A DNA stretch of 64,000 bases from Variovorax saccharolyticus (GCF_030316765.1 NZ_JASZYT010000002.1:62001-126000); one strand, 5' to 3'. Shown: positions 46,904-56,524, counted from the first letter of the stretch. The notes: generated by a model not told the origin, from the sequence alone. Made by a program: numbers and translations.

Positions 46904-47421
46904 TCATGCGTCCCGGCCAGCAGCAGCTCCTGCTGCCCGTCAGCCCGCTTTTCATGTGGGCCAGCCTGATCGTGGCGCTGCTGTTCAACATGGTGCCGCT
47001 GGGCCGCGCCGCCTGGACGCCCGACCTGCTGGCGCTGGTGATCGTGTTCTGGAGCGTCCACCAGCCGGCGCGCATCGGCATCGGCGCGGCCTTCGCGTTC
47101 GGCCTGCTGATGGACGTGCACCAGGCCGCGCTCCTCGGGCAGCACGCCCTGTCCTACACCACGCTGGGCTTCCTCGCGACCATGATCCACCGGCGGCTGC
47201 TGTGGTTCCCGCTGTTCTCGCAGGCGCTGCAGGTGCTGCCGCTGTTCGCGCTCTCGCACCTGATCGAGCTGGCCATCCGCATGATCGGCGGCGGCGTCTT
47301 CCCGGGCTGGTCGCTGCTGCTGGCCCCGGCGCTGGAGGCGGCCCTGTGGCCGCTGGTCAGCCTGGTTCTTTTGGCGCCGCAGCGCCGAACCCCGGAACCT
47401 GACGCCAACAGACCACTCTGA
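46900..47421 (+). CDS. mreD: rod shape-determining protein MreD
   Basis: 173 aa with about five to six membrane helices. Segments include SPLFMWASLIVALLFNMVPL, FWSVHQPARIGIGAAFAFGL and MDVHQAALLGQHALSY, as in MreD. An inner-membrane member of the elongasome. Coupled to mreC by ATGA; mrdA starts 66 bases downstream. Confidence 0.92.
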   Translation: MIMRPGQQQLLLPVSPLFMWASLIVALLFNMVPLGRAAWTPDLLALVIVFWSVHQPARIGIGAAFAFGLLMDVHQAALLGQHALSYTTLGFLATMIHRRLLWFPLFSQALQVLPLFALSHLIELAIRMIGGGVFPGWSLLLAPALEAALWPLVSLVLLAPQRRTPEPDANRPL

Positions 47422-47487
47422 CAGCGGCCCGCCCGCCCGACAGGCCCATTGCCTGCGGGCTTCGTGCGGCCTTAAGCTTCGCCCCCA

Positions 47488-49464
47488 ATGACAGAGATCC
47501 GCAACGTCGCCGCCGACCTCTCCCGCTTCAGGCGGCGGGTGATCGTGATCGGCCTGGTCGTGCTCACGGCCTTCGGGCTGCTCTGCGCGCGGCTGGTCTA
47601 CCTGCAGGTAGTGCGCCACGAGGACCTGGCCGAGCAGGCCGAGAGCAACCGCACGGCGATCGTGCCGGTGGTGCCCAACCGCGGCCTCATCCTCGACCGC
47701 AACGGCATCACGCTGGCCTCCAACTACTCGGCCTACACCCTCGAGATCACGCCTTCCAAGGCCGGCAACCTCGAGGAGACCATCGACGCCCTGACCGAAG
47801 TGCTCGAGATCTCGCCGCGCGACCGCCGCCGCTTCAAGCGGCTGCGCGAAGACTCCCGCAGTTTCGACTCGGTGCCGATCCGCACCCGCCTGAGCGATGA
47901 GGAAGTGGCCCGCTTCGCGGCCCAGCGCTACCGCTTCCCGGGCGTCGAGATCAAGGCCCGGCTGTTCCGCAACTACCCCCATGGCGAGCTCGCCAGCCAC
48001 GTGCTGGGCTACATCGGCCGCATCAACCAGGCCGAGAAGACGGCCATGGAAGACTGGGAAGACGAAGACCTCGCCAACTACAAGGGCACCGAGTACATCG
48101 GCAAGCTCGGGATCGAGCAGAGCTACGAGAAGACGCTGCACGGCCAGACCGGCGTCGAGCAGATGGAGACCTCCGCCGGCGGCCGAGCGGTGCGCCGCCT
48201 CGCGGCCCATCCGGCGACACCCGGCAACACCGTCATGCTGTCGCTCGACATCAAGCTGCAGAAGCTGGTCGAGGACATGTACGGCGAGCGTCGCGGCGCC
48301 CTGGTCGCCTTCGATCCCAAGACCGGCGAGATCCTGGCTTTCGTCAGCAAGCCCACCTTCGACCCCAACCTGTTCGTCGAGGGCATCGACAGCGAGAGCT
48401 GGAAGGAACTCAGCGAGTCGCTCGACAAGCCGCTGCTCAACCGCGCGCTGCGCGGCACCTATCCGCCGGGCTCGACCTACAAGCCCTTCATGGCGCTGGC
48501 GGCACTGCAGACCGGCAAGCGCGGGCCCAGCGTGGTGGTCAACGATCCGGGCTACTTCAACTTCGGCGGCCACCGCTTCGGCAGTCCCGAAGGCAACATC
48601 GGCGGCGTCGACATGCGGCGCTCGATCCAGCTGTCGAGCAACATCTACTACTACTCGCTGGCCAACGAGATGGGCGTCGACCTGATCCACGATTCGATGA
48701 AGCCGCTGGGCTTCGGCCAGATCACCGGCATCGACATCAACGGCGAGGTGCGCGGCGTGCTGCCCAGCACCGAATGGAAGCGCAACGCCTACCGCCGGCC
48801 CGAGCAGAAGAAGTGGTATGCCGGCGAGACCATCTCGCTGGGCATCGGCCAGGGCTACAACACCTTCACGATGCTGCAGCTGGCGCAGGCGACCGCGATC
48901 GTGGCCGACGGCGGCATCAAGCACCGGCCGCACCTGGTGCTGGCGATCCGCGACACGGTCACGGGCGAAATCAAGCCGGTGGTGCAGCCGCCGGGCGAGA
49001 ACCTCGGCTACAAGCCTTCCGACGTCGCCGTGATCCGCGAGGGCCTGACCGCGGTGGTCACCAGCGGCACGGCGCGCGGCGTGTTCGCGGGCGCCGGCTA
49101 CCAGGCGGCCGGCAAGACCGGCACCGCGCAGGCGGTGGGGATGGCGCAGAACACCAAGTACAACGCCAAGGCGCTCGAGGAGCACCAGCGCGACCATGCG
49201 CTGTTCATGGCTTTCGCGCCAGCCAGCGATCCCAAGATCGCGGTGGCGCTGATCGTCGAGAACGCCGGCTGGGGCGCCGGCGCCGCGGCCCCGATCGCAC
49301 GCCGCGTGTTCGACTACTGGCTCATGAACCAGTATCCGAGCGAGGCCGACATGGCGGCGATCCAGATCGGCAAGGCGACAGCGCCGATCGGCAAGCCGCG
49401 AGTCGCCAGCGAGGTCGCGTGGCCGCCCGCCGGCACGGCGGCGCAGGCCGCGGCCGCCCCCTAG
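47488..49464 (+). CDS. mrdA: penicillin-binding protein 2 (elongation transpeptidase)
   Basis: 658 aa. Single N-terminal TM (about 15-35), dimerisation/pedestal domain with RGLILDRNGITLASNYSA, then the transpeptidase domain: nucleophile S329 and K332 in GSTYKPF, SSN in IQLSSNIYYY and KTGTAQ. It cross-links lateral-wall peptidoglycan with RodA. rodA, which often follows, is not here: the next gene is convergent on the other strand. The C-terminus has a long extension of about 50 residues rich in Ala and Pro. Confidence 0.95.
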   Translation: MTEIRNVAADLSRFRRRVIVIGLVVLTAFGLLCARLVYLQVVRHEDLAEQAESNRTAIVPVVPNRGLILDRNGITLASNYSAYTLEITPSKAGNLEETIDALTEVLEISPRDRRRFKRLREDSRSFDSVPIRTRLSDEEVARFAAQRYRFPGVEIKARLFRNYPHGELASHVLGYIGRINQAEKTAMEDWEDEDLANYKGTEYIGKLGIEQSYEKTLHGQTGVEQMETSAGGRAVRRLAAHPATPGNTVMLSLDIKLQKLVEDMYGERRGALVAFDPKTGEILAFVSKPTFDPNLFVEGIDSESWKELSESLDKPLLNRALRGTYPPGSTYKPFMALAALQTGKRGPSVVVNDPGYFNFGGHRFGSPEGNIGGVDMRRSIQLSSNIYYYSLANEMGVDLIHDSMKPLGFGQITGIDINGEVRGVLPSTEWKRNAYRRPEQKKWYAGETISLGIGQGYNTFTMLQLAQATAIVADGGIKHRPHLVLAIRDTVTGEIKPVVQPPGENLGYKPSDVAVIREGLTAVVTSGTARGVFAGAGYQAAGKTGTAQAVGMAQNTKYNAKALEEHQRDHALFMAFAPASDPKIAVALIVENAGWGAGAAAPIARRVFDYWLMNQYPSEADMAAIQIGKATAPIGKPRVASEVAWPPAGTAAQAAAAP

Positions 49465-49467
49465 CCT

Positions 49468-50226
49468 TCAGCGAAAGAACGCGTCGTAGGCGGTCTTCAG
49501 GATGAGGGCGCCGACGACGACGATGAACACCTTGCGCACGAAGACCGCGCCGTGCCTGATGGCGACGCGGGCGCCGATCACGCTGCCGGCCACGTTGGCG
49601 ACCGCCATGGTCAGCGCCAGCGGCCACAGCACATGGCCCTTGAGCCCGAACAGCAGCAGCGCGCCGAGGTTCGTCATGGTGTTGAGCAGCTTGGCCGAGC
49701 CGGCCGCATTGAGGAAGTCGTAGCCCAGCCAGCGCACGAACAGGAACACGAAGAAGCTGCCGGTGCCGGGCCCGAAGAAGCCGTCGTAGAGGCCGAGCAG
49801 GACGCCGATCGAGCAGGTGGCCAGCAGTTCGGCGCGGCCGCTGAAGCGCGGCGCATGGTGGTGGCCGAGGTCCTTGCGTGCCAGCGTGTAGAGCAGCAGG
49901 GCGACCAGCACCAGCGGCAGCAGCTTGCGCAGGAAATCCCCCGGCACCACGGTCACGGCCCAGGCGCCCGCCAGCGAGCCCGCGAAGGCCAGGGCGCCGG
50001 CCGGCAGCAGGGTATGCCAGCGCAGCCCGACGCGATGGTGGAACTGGGCCGCGGCCGCGGCGGTGCCCCATACCGAGGCGCTCTTGTTGGTGCCCAGCAG
50101 GGTGGCGGGGGCGGTGCCCGGCAGCACGCTGAACAGCGCCGGCACCAGGATCAGGCCGCCGCCGCCGACGATGGAATCGATGAAACCCGCGAACAGCGAG
50201 GCGAGGGTCAGCACCAGAACTTCCAT
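49468..50226 (-). CDS. TauE/SafE (TSUP) family permease
   Basis: 252 aa with about eight membrane helices in two similar halves. The first half starts LASLFAGFIDSIVGGGGLIL and the second has GLYDGFFGPGTGSFFVFLFV, the paired TSUP signatures. Members move sulfite, sulfonates or other organic anions. Its gene converges on mrdA with 3 bp between stop codons. The substrate cannot be told from the sequence. Confidence 0.88.
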   Translation of the reverse strand: MEVLVLTLASLFAGFIDSIVGGGGLILVPALFSVLPGTAPATLLGTNKSASVWGTAAAAAQFHHRVGLRWHTLLPAGALAFAGSLAGAWAVTVVPGDFLRKLLPLVLVALLLYTLARKDLGHHHAPRFSGRAELLATCSIGVLLGLYDGFFGPGTGSFFVFLFVRWLGYDFLNAAGSAKLLNTMTNLGALLLFGLKGHVLWPLALTMAVANVAGSVIGARVAIRHGAVFVRKVFIVVVGALILKTAYDAFFR

Positions 50227-50302
50227 GGGGGCTGGATTGTCTCATTCCGGCTTGCTATCCATTTGATAGCGCTACCCCGGCGCCCCCGCTGGTGGATCGC
50301 CC

Positions 50303-50362
50303 AAAAGAAAAGGCGCCGACTTGCGGCGCCTTGTCAAAAAAACGGCATCTCGATCGGATGCC
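50303..50362 (-). terminator. tandem intrinsic terminators after the GMC oxidoreductase gene
   Basis: Read on the minus strand, a 6-bp stem GGCATC/GATGCC (50362-50344) is followed by G and seven Ts. A second 8-bp stem AAGGCGCC/GGCGCCTT (50332-50310) is then followed by TTCTTTT. Two consecutive hairpins with T tracts make strong termination of the GMC gene transcript likely. The rest of 50227-50515 shows no other clear signal. Confidence 0.75.
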
Positions 50363-50515
50363 TTGTCTAGCTTGTTCTGGTTCTTGGAAAGATGTCTCCT
50401 CGGTCCCCCGCGCTGCGGGCAGGCCCGTTTGCGAGTGCCGAGACTTTAATTCGGCGCACCGTGCCAGTGCATCGGGGATTACCCGCCAACCAACACGAAT
50501 TGATACATCACAGAG

Positions 50516-52144
50516 TCACAGTGCTGCTTCGCGCACCCATTCGGACGCCTTCTCGGCCAGCATCAAGGTCGGGCTGTTGGTGTTGCCGCTGGTGATCGTC
50601 GGCATGGCGCCGGCATCGACCACCCGCAGGCCCTGGATGCCGCGCACCCGCAGGCGCGAATCCAGCACCGCCATCGGATCGCCGTCGGCGCCCATCCGGG
50701 TGGTGCCCACCGGATGGAAGATGGTGGTCGCGATGTCGCCCGCCAGCCGCGCCAGTTCCTCGTCGCTCTGGTATTGCACGCCGGGCTTCCATTCCTCGGG
50801 CGCGTACTTCGCCAGCGCGGGCTGGGCCGCGATGCGGCGCGTGACGCGCAGCGAATCGGCCGCCACCTTGCGGTCCTCGTCGGTGCTCAGGTAGTTGGGC
50901 GCGATCGCCGGCGCGTCGCCGAACTTGCCGCTCTTGATGCGCACCGTGCCGCGGCTGGTCGGGTTCAGGTTGCAGACGCTGGCGGTGAAGGCCGGGAAGC
51001 TGTGCAGCGGCTCGCCGAAGGCGTCGAGCGACAGCGGCTGCACGTGGTACTCGAGGTTCGGCCATTCGAGTTCCGGCGAGCTGCGCGTGAAGGCGCCGAG
51101 CTGCGAGGGCGCCATGCTCATCGGCCCGCTGCGCTTGAACAGGTACTCCATGCCGATCTTCGCCTTGCCGTAGAGCGAGGAGGCCAGCACGTTGAGGGTC
51201 GGCGCGTCCTTGATCTTGTAGACCGCGCGGATCTGCAAGTGGTCCTGCAGGTTGGCGCCGACGCCCGGCAGGTCGGCCACCACCTCGATGCCATGCTGCG
51301 CGAGCAGGTCGGCCGGGCCGATGCCCGAGAGCTGCAGCAGCTGCGGCGAGCCGATGCTGCCGGCGCACAGCAGCACCTCGCGCGTGGCGTGCGCCGTGAC
51401 CATCTCGTGGCCGTCCCAGACCTGCACGCCGGTGCAGCGCCGCGAGCCGTCGGGCTGGGTCTCGACGATCAGCTTCGTCACGTGGGCGTTGACCCACATC
51501 TCGAAGTTGGGCCGGCCATAGCAGGTCGGGCGCAGGAAGGCCTTGGCGGTGTTCCAGCGCCAGCCGTCCTTCTGGTTGACCTGGAAGTAGCCCACGCCCT
51601 CGTTGCTGCCGCGGTTGAAGTCGGTGCTGTGCGGGATGCCGGCCTCCTGCGCGGCCTGCGCGAAGGCATCGAGGATGTCCCAGCGCAGGCGCTGCTTCTC
51701 GACCCGCCATTCGCCGCCGGCGCCGTGCATCTCGTCGGCGCCGAGGTAGTAGTCCTCGTGCTTCTTGAAGGCCGGCAGCACGTTGCTCCAGCGCCAGGTG
51801 TCGTCGCCGGTGAGCGCGGCCCAGTTCTCGTAGTCGCGCGACTGGCCGCGCATGTAGATCATGCCGTTGATGCTCGAGCAGCCGCCCAGCGTCTTGCCGC
51901 GCGGGTAGCGCAGCGTGCGGCCGTTGAGCCCCGCGTCGGGCTCGGTGCTGTAGAGCCAGTCGGTGCGCGGATTGCCGATGCAGTACAGGTAGCCCACCGG
52001 GATGTGGATCCAGTGGTAGTCGTCCTTGCGGCCGGCCTCGATCAGCAGCGTGCGCTGCTGCTTGCTGCGGGTCAGGCGGTTGCACATCAGCGCGCCGGCA
52101 GTGCCGCCGCCGATCACGATGTAGTCGAAGGTGGTGTCGCTCAT
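50516..52144 (-). CDS. GMC-family FAD oxidoreductase (choline dehydrogenase-like)
   Basis: 542 aa. FAD motif VIGGGTAGALMCNRL, GMC signature 1 GKTLGGCSSINGMIYMRG, signature 2 GSIGSPQLLQLSGIGPADL. Active-site His in FHPVGTTRMG and Asn in TSGNTNSPTLM. These flavoenzymes oxidise alcohols such as choline, polyethylene glycol or aliphatic alcohols; the specificity is not clear. No betaine-aldehyde dehydrogenase or BetI gene is adjacent, which argues against a classical choline operon. Start ATG at 52144. Confidence 0.9.
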   Translation of the reverse strand: MSDTTFDYIVIGGGTAGALMCNRLTRSKQQRTLLIEAGRKDDYHWIHIPVGYLYCIGNPRTDWLYSTEPDAGLNGRTLRYPRGKTLGGCSSINGMIYMRGQSRDYENWAALTGDDTWRWSNVLPAFKKHEDYYLGADEMHGAGGEWRVEKQRLRWDILDAFAQAAQEAGIPHSTDFNRGSNEGVGYFQVNQKDGWRWNTAKAFLRPTCYGRPNFEMWVNAHVTKLIVETQPDGSRRCTGVQVWDGHEMVTAHATREVLLCAGSIGSPQLLQLSGIGPADLLAQHGIEVVADLPGVGANLQDHLQIRAVYKIKDAPTLNVLASSLYGKAKIGMEYLFKRSGPMSMAPSQLGAFTRSSPELEWPNLEYHVQPLSLDAFGEPLHSFPAFTASVCNLNPTSRGTVRIKSGKFGDAPAIAPNYLSTDEDRKVAADSLRVTRRIAAQPALAKYAPEEWKPGVQYQSDEELARLAGDIATTIFHPVGTTRMGADGDPMAVLDSRLRVRGIQGLRVVDAGAMPTITSGNTNSPTLMLAEKASEWVREAAL

Positions 52145-52315
52145 TCGGGTCTTGCTTGTCTCTTGTCGTTGTGGGTGATCGGCCACCGGATTGTGGCAAA
52201 CCCCGGGGGATGCGCGGATCGCCTACGTCCGGGGGCGGTAATCCGGAGGGCCGGCGCAGACGCACCCGGTTACGATGTTGCGCTCGTTTTGCTTCACGAC
52301 CCCTGCGCCGCCCTC

Positions 52316-53482
52316 ATGCCGACCGATCTGCCGATGCCCGCCGAAGCGCCAGAAGCGCGGGGCGCGCAACCGCGCGTCGACGAACGCGAGCAGGAGGGCG
52401 GGCGATGGGCGGTCGCCAGCGGCCGCTGGACCGTGCTGGCGATGTCGTCGGCGCCGGCCTGGGCCGCACTGGCCGACAGCCTGAAGGGCGTCCCGGCGCG
52501 GAACGACCGGCCCTGGGACCTGCGGCCGATCGACCAGCTCGATCACATCGGCGCCCAGCTGCTCTGGAACCACTGGGGACAGGCCTGGCCGGCGCGGCTC
52601 GAAATGGACTCGCAGCACAAGGCGGTGCTCGACCAGGTCGCGCTGTACACCTGCAGTGCACCGGTCGAACCCCCGGTCACGCTGGCGCAGCGCTTCAAGG
52701 CCTTCGCCCACAACGGGCCGCGGATGATGATCGTGGCGCGCGATTTCCTGGCGCTCATCGGCCAGCTCACGCTCGACCTCGGCAAGCTGCTGCGCGCACC
52801 GCACCGCGGCCCCTGGCGCGACTTCTCCGGCCAGATCTACCAGTTCGGCACCACCGCGCTGCCGATCACCGCGCTGGTCGGGCTGCTGATCGGCGTCGTG
52901 CTGGCCTACCTGACCTCGCAGCAGCTGCGCCAGTACGGCGCCGAGACCTTCATCGTCAACATCCTGGGCCTGTCGCTGATCCGCGAGCTCGGGCCGGTGC
53001 TGGCGGCGGTGCTGATCGCCGGCCGCTCGGGCTCGGCGATCACGGCGCAGATCGGCGTCATGCGGGTCACCGAGGAACTCGACGCGATGCGCGTGATGGG
53101 CATCCCGCACGGCTTCCGGCTGGTGATGCCACGCGTGCTGGCGCTGGCGATCACGATGCCGCTGATCAGCATGTGGACCTCGATGGCGGCGCTGTTCGGC
53201 GGCATGATCGCGGCCGACCTGGCGCTCGACATCTCGCCGGCCTATTTCATCTCGGCGCTGCCGCGCGCGGTGCCGATGTCGAACCTGTACCTCGCGTTGT
53301 CCAAGTCGGCGGTGTTCGGCGTGCTGATCGCGCTGATCGGCTGCTACTTCGGCATGAAGGTCAAGCCCAACACCGAGAGCCTCGGCCGCGGCACCACCTC
53401 GTCGGTGGTGACCTCGATCACGGTGGTGATCCTGGTCGATGCGCTGTTCGCGGTGCTGTTCAAGGGCGTGGGGCTGCGCTGA
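52316..53482 (+). CDS. MlaE-family ABC permease with N-terminal STAS-like domain
   Basis: 388 aa. Residues about 25-110 form a STAS-like domain (WAVASGRWTVLAMSSAPA, DQLDHIGAQLLWNHWG). The remainder is the MlaE permease: ALVGLLIGVVLAYLTSQQLR, LIRELGPVLAAVLIAGRSGS and VTEELDAMRVMGIPHGFRLV. MlaE systems move phospholipids between inner and outer membrane. First gene of a four-gene MCE operon. An N-terminal STAS fusion is found in several proteobacterial MlaE groups. Confidence 0.9.
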   Translation: MPTDLPMPAEAPEARGAQPRVDEREQEGGRWAVASGRWTVLAMSSAPAWAALADSLKGVPARNDRPWDLRPIDQLDHIGAQLLWNHWGQAWPARLEMDSQHKAVLDQVALYTCSAPVEPPVTLAQRFKAFAHNGPRMMIVARDFLALIGQLTLDLGKLLRAPHRGPWRDFSGQIYQFGTTALPITALVGLLIGVVLAYLTSQQLRQYGAETFIVNILGLSLIRELGPVLAAVLIAGRSGSAITAQIGVMRVTEELDAMRVMGIPHGFRLVMPRVLALAITMPLISMWTSMAALFGGMIAADLALDISPAYFISALPRAVPMSNLYLALSKSAVFGVLIALIGCYFGMKVKPNTESLGRGTTSSVVTSITVVILVDALFAVLFKGVGLR

Positions 53483-53518
53483 TGAGCGCCGCGCCGGGCC
53501 GCCCCAAGCAAGCTCGCG

Positions 53519-53531
53519 CCCCCTCGGGGGG
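53519..53531. repeat. CCCCCTCGGGGGG intergenic repeat, copy 1
   Basis: A short GC palindrome in the 85-bp gap between the MlaE and ATPase genes, flanked by GCAAGCTCGCG and GCAGCGAGG. A related CCCCCCTCGAGGGGGG copy lies at 56628-56643. It looks like a dispersed repeat of this genus. It may form an mRNA hairpin inside the operon. Confidence 0.5.
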
Positions 53532-53567
53532 CAGCGAGGACACGAAGTGCCGAGCGTGGGGGATCCA

Positions 53568-54395
53568 ATGAACCACGAGTTCCCACCGGATGCCGAGCGC
53601 GTGGTCGAGATCCGCAAGCTCTGGACCGTCTTCAAGTCGCCCGACGGCGACCAGGTGGTGCACCGCGACCTCGATCTCACGATCGTGCGCGGCGAGGTGC
53701 TGTCGCTGGTGGGCGGCTCGGGCACCGGCAAGACCGTGCTGCTGCGCCAGATCCTCGGGCTCGAGCATCCGACGCGGGGCGAGGTCACGGTGCTCGGCCG
53801 GCCGCCGACGCAGCTCAGCGCGGCGGGCGCCGCCAACGTGGGCATGCTGTTCCAGCACGGCGCGCTGTTCTCGGCCTTCAGCGTGCTCGACAACATCGCC
53901 TTCCCGCTGCGCGAACTCAAGCTCCTGCCCGACGACCTGATCCGCGATGCCGCGCTGGTCAAGCTGCAGATGGTCGGGCTGAGTCCGCAGCAGGCGACCA
54001 AGAGCCCGGCCGATCTCTCGGGCGGCATGATCAAGCGGGTCGCGCTGGCGCGCGCGCTGATCATGGACCCGCCCCTGCTGCTGCTCGACGAGCCCACCGC
54101 CGGCCTCGATCCGGACAGCGCCGACGGCTTCTGCGACCTGCTGCGCGGCCTGCACCGCGAGCTCGGCCTGACGGTGGTGATGATCACGCACGACCTCGAC
54201 ACGCTGTTCGACCTCAGCAGCCGGATCGCGGTGCTGGCCGACCACAAGGTGATCGTCTCGGGGACCACGCGCGAGGTGATCGCCTATCCGCATCCGTTCA
54301 TCCACGATTACTTCCTCGGCGGCCGCGGCCAGCGCGCCATGGAAGCACTGCACGAAGGGACGGCCAGCCGGCCGGCCCCGCTGTCTGAAAGGTAG
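53568..54395 (+). CDS. MlaF-like ABC transporter ATP-binding protein
   Basis: 275 aa. Walker A GGSGTGKT, Q-loop LFQHGALFSAFSV, signature DLSGGMIKRVALARAL, Walker B LLLLDEPTAGLDP, switch MITHDLDTLFDL. The SGGM signature is typical of MCE-type (Mla/Ttg2) ATPases. The ATG at 53568 is chosen; an in-frame GTG four codons earlier is possible. Followed by the MCE protein gene after 5 bases. Confidence 0.92.
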   Translation: MNHEFPPDAERVVEIRKLWTVFKSPDGDQVVHRDLDLTIVRGEVLSLVGGSGTGKTVLLRQILGLEHPTRGEVTVLGRPPTQLSAAGAANVGMLFQHGALFSAFSVLDNIAFPLRELKLLPDDLIRDAALVKLQMVGLSPQQATKSPADLSGGMIKRVALARALIMDPPLLLLDEPTAGLDPDSADGFCDLLRGLHRELGLTVVMITHDLDTLFDLSSRIAVLADHKVIVSGTTREVIAYPHPFIHDYFLGGRGQRAMEALHEGTASRPAPLSER

Positions 54396-54400
54396 CCGCC

Positions 54401-55384
54401 ATGGAAAACAAGTCCCATGCCCTCGCCGCCGGAGCCTTCGTGCTCGGCCTGGTCGCGGTGCTGATCGCGCTGGTGGTCTGGCTCACGCGCGACAGCACCG
54501 TGCGCAACATCTACGAGCTTTCGACCCGCGACGCGGTGAGCGGCCTGCAGCCGCAGGCGATGGTGCGCTACCGCGGCATCGCGGTCGGCCGGGTCAGCTC
54601 GATCGACTTCGATCCCAAGGTGAAGGGCAATGTGCGGGTGCGCATCTCGGTCGACGAGAAGGTGCCGCTCACCACCTCGACCTTCGCGACACTGAGCTAC
54701 CAGGGCGTGACGGGCCTGGCCTTCATCGCGCTCGACGACAAGGGCGAGTCGCAGGTCTCGCTGGTGCCCGACAACGACAATCCGCCGCGCATCCCGCTCA
54801 AGCCTTCGCTGCTGGCCCAGCTGCAGGACCGCGGCGAAATCATCATCGGCCGCGTCGAAGAGGTCACCAAGCGGGTCAACGCGGTGCTCGGCGACGACAA
54901 CCAGAAGCGCATCGCCGACGCGCTCGAGAACATCTCGGCCGCCGCGGCGGGCGCCAACCAGCTCACGAAGTCGCTCGACAACACGGTCAAGACCGGGCTC
55001 AATCCGGCGCTCAAGGCGCTGCCGCCGCTGATCGACCGCACGCGCGAGACCATGGTCGCGGTCAAGGGCGCGGCCACGGATGTCTCGCGCGTATCCAACA
55101 ACCTCAACGGCACCGTGACCCGCCTGAACGCCAAGGACGGTCCGCTCGACCGCCTCGGCGACGGCACCAAGGCGCTGTCGCAGGCGGTCGATTCGTTCAA
55201 CAACGCGACGCTGCCGCGCGTGAACCGGGTCGCCGACGACACCTCGCGCGCGGTGCGCCGCCTCGGCCGCGCGGCCGACGGCATCAGCGACAACCCGCAG
55301 TCGCTGCTGTTCGGCAACGGCGGCGTGGTCGCAGGTCCCGGCGAAGCCGGCTTCTCTGCGCCGGCGGCCTCTGCAAGTCCGTGA
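54401..55384 (+). CDS. MCE-domain (MlaD-like) lipid-transport protein
   Basis: 327 aa. N-terminal TM helix (about 5-27), one MCE domain (about 35-120: GLQPQAMVRYRGIAVGRVSS, STFATLSYQGVTGLAFIALD), then a long helical region (about 140-290) of the kind that forms a periplasmic tube or needle. It is longer than E. coli MlaD (183 aa) and nearer to the PqiB/LetB-like single-MCE proteins that span the periplasm. Hexamer and lipid tunnel are inferred from the family. Confidence 0.9.
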   Translation: MENKSHALAAGAFVLGLVAVLIALVVWLTRDSTVRNIYELSTRDAVSGLQPQAMVRYRGIAVGRVSSIDFDPKVKGNVRVRISVDEKVPLTTSTFATLSYQGVTGLAFIALDDKGESQVSLVPDNDNPPRIPLKPSLLAQLQDRGEIIIGRVEEVTKRVNAVLGDDNQKRIADALENISAAAAGANQLTKSLDNTVKTGLNPALKALPPLIDRTRETMVAVKGAATDVSRVSNNLNGTVTRLNAKDGPLDRLGDGTKALSQAVDSFNNATLPRVNRVADDTSRAVRRLGRAADGISDNPQSLLFGNGGVVAGPGEAGFSAPAASASP

Positions 55385-55395
55385 AGGCCCATTCC

Positions 55396-56049
55396 ATGAT
55401 GTCAATGAACGCTCTCAAGCACTCCCTCGCCGGCCTGGCCGCCGCGCTGCTGCTGGCGGGTTGCGGCGCACTGCCCGACAAGCCGGCGCGCGCCGCCCTC
55501 TACGATTTCGGCCCCGGCAGCACGCCGACCGCGACCGCGGGAGCGGCGGCGCCGCGCGCGCTGCCGATGATCGCGCTGGCCGAGGTCGATGCCAACTCGC
55601 GGCTCGACGGCACCCAGCTGCTGTACCGGCTTGGCTATGCGGATTCGAACGAGCTGCGGCCCTACGGCCAGTCGCGCTGGAGCCAGCCGCCGGCGCAGCT
55701 GCTGCGCCAGCGCCTGCGCGAGGCGCTCTCGGCCGGCCACACGGTGCTCGGCCCGGAGGAGAGCGCCACCATCGCCCGTACCGAGGGCCGGCTGCCCGAC
55801 ACCTTGCGCGTCACGCTCGAGGAGTTCAGCCAGTACTTCGAGGCGCCCGACCGCAGCGTCGGCCTGGTGCGCGTGAGCGCCACGCTGACCCGCAGCCAGC
55901 CTGGCGGCGACAAAGTGCTGGCGCAGCGCAGCTTCACCGCGCGCAAGCCGGCGCCGACGCAGGACGGGCCCGGCGGCGTCAAGGCGCTGGCCGCATCCAG
56001 CGATGCGGTGGTGGCCGAGCTGGTGGCCTGGGTCGACCAGGCCCGCTGA
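55396..56049 (+). CDS. ABC-type transport auxiliary lipoprotein (PqiC/YmbA-like)
   Basis: 217 aa from ATG 55396, preceded by AAGG. Lipobox LLLAGC with Cys23 as the lipidated residue, then ALYDFGPGS and RLGYADSNELRPYGQSRWSQ, the pattern of the ABC_trans_aux/PqiC family. It is probably an outer-membrane anchor for the MCE needle. An overlapping GTG at 55381 (sharing bases with the mlaD-like stop) is an alternative start. Last gene of the MCE operon. Confidence 0.88.
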   Translation: MMSMNALKHSLAGLAAALLLAGCGALPDKPARAALYDFGPGSTPTATAGAAAPRALPMIALAEVDANSRLDGTQLLYRLGYADSNELRPYGQSRWSQPPAQLLRQRLREALSAGHTVLGPEESATIARTEGRLPDTLRVTLEEFSQYFEAPDRSVGLVRVSATLTRSQPGGDKVLAQRSFTARKPAPTQDGPGGVKALAASSDAVVAELVAWVDQAR

Positions 56050-56071
56050 ACCCCGAGCCGTCGGCGACCGC

Positions 56072-56524
56072 ATGCGCATCGGCGTGATCTCCGACACCCA
56101 CGGGCTGCTGCGGCCCGAGGCGCTGGCCTTCCTGCAGGGCAGCGACCGGATCGTGCATGGCGGCGACATCGGCGGGCCCGAGATCCTCGACGCCCTGTCG
56201 GCGATCGCGCCGCTGACCGTGGTCCGCGGCAACAACGACGGCGCCGCCTGGGCCGATGGCGTGCCGGACACGGCGCTGCTGGAAGTGGGTGGCCTGCGGC
56301 TGTTCGCGATCCACGACTTGGCGCAGCTGCGCATCGACCCGGTCGCCGCAGGCATCCGCGTCGTGGTCAGCGGCCATTCGCACCGCCCGCTGGCCGAGCA
56401 GCGCGGCCCGGTGCTCTACCTCAATCCGGGCAGCGCCGGTCCGCGCCGCTTCAAGCTGCCGATCTCGGTCGCCGAACTGCGCATCGAGGGCGACGCGATC
56501 ACGCCGCGGCTGGTCGCGCTGTAG
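56072..56524 (+). CDS. MJ0936/YfcE-family metallophosphoesterase
   Basis: 150 aa. Calcineurin-like metal ligands: ISDTHGLL, VHGGDIGG, VVRGNNDG (GNND), AIHD and VVSGHSHRPL. The small YfcE/MJ0936 family are Mn-dependent phosphodiesterases of unknown cellular substrate. It starts 22 bases after the lipoprotein gene and could be read from the MCE operon. Confidence 0.9.
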   Translation: MRIGVISDTHGLLRPEALAFLQGSDRIVHGGDIGGPEILDALSAIAPLTVVRGNNDGAAWADGVPDTALLEVGGLRLFAIHDLAQLRIDPVAAGIRVVVSGHSHRPLAEQRGPVLYLNPGSAGPRRFKLPISVAELRIEGDAITPRLVAL

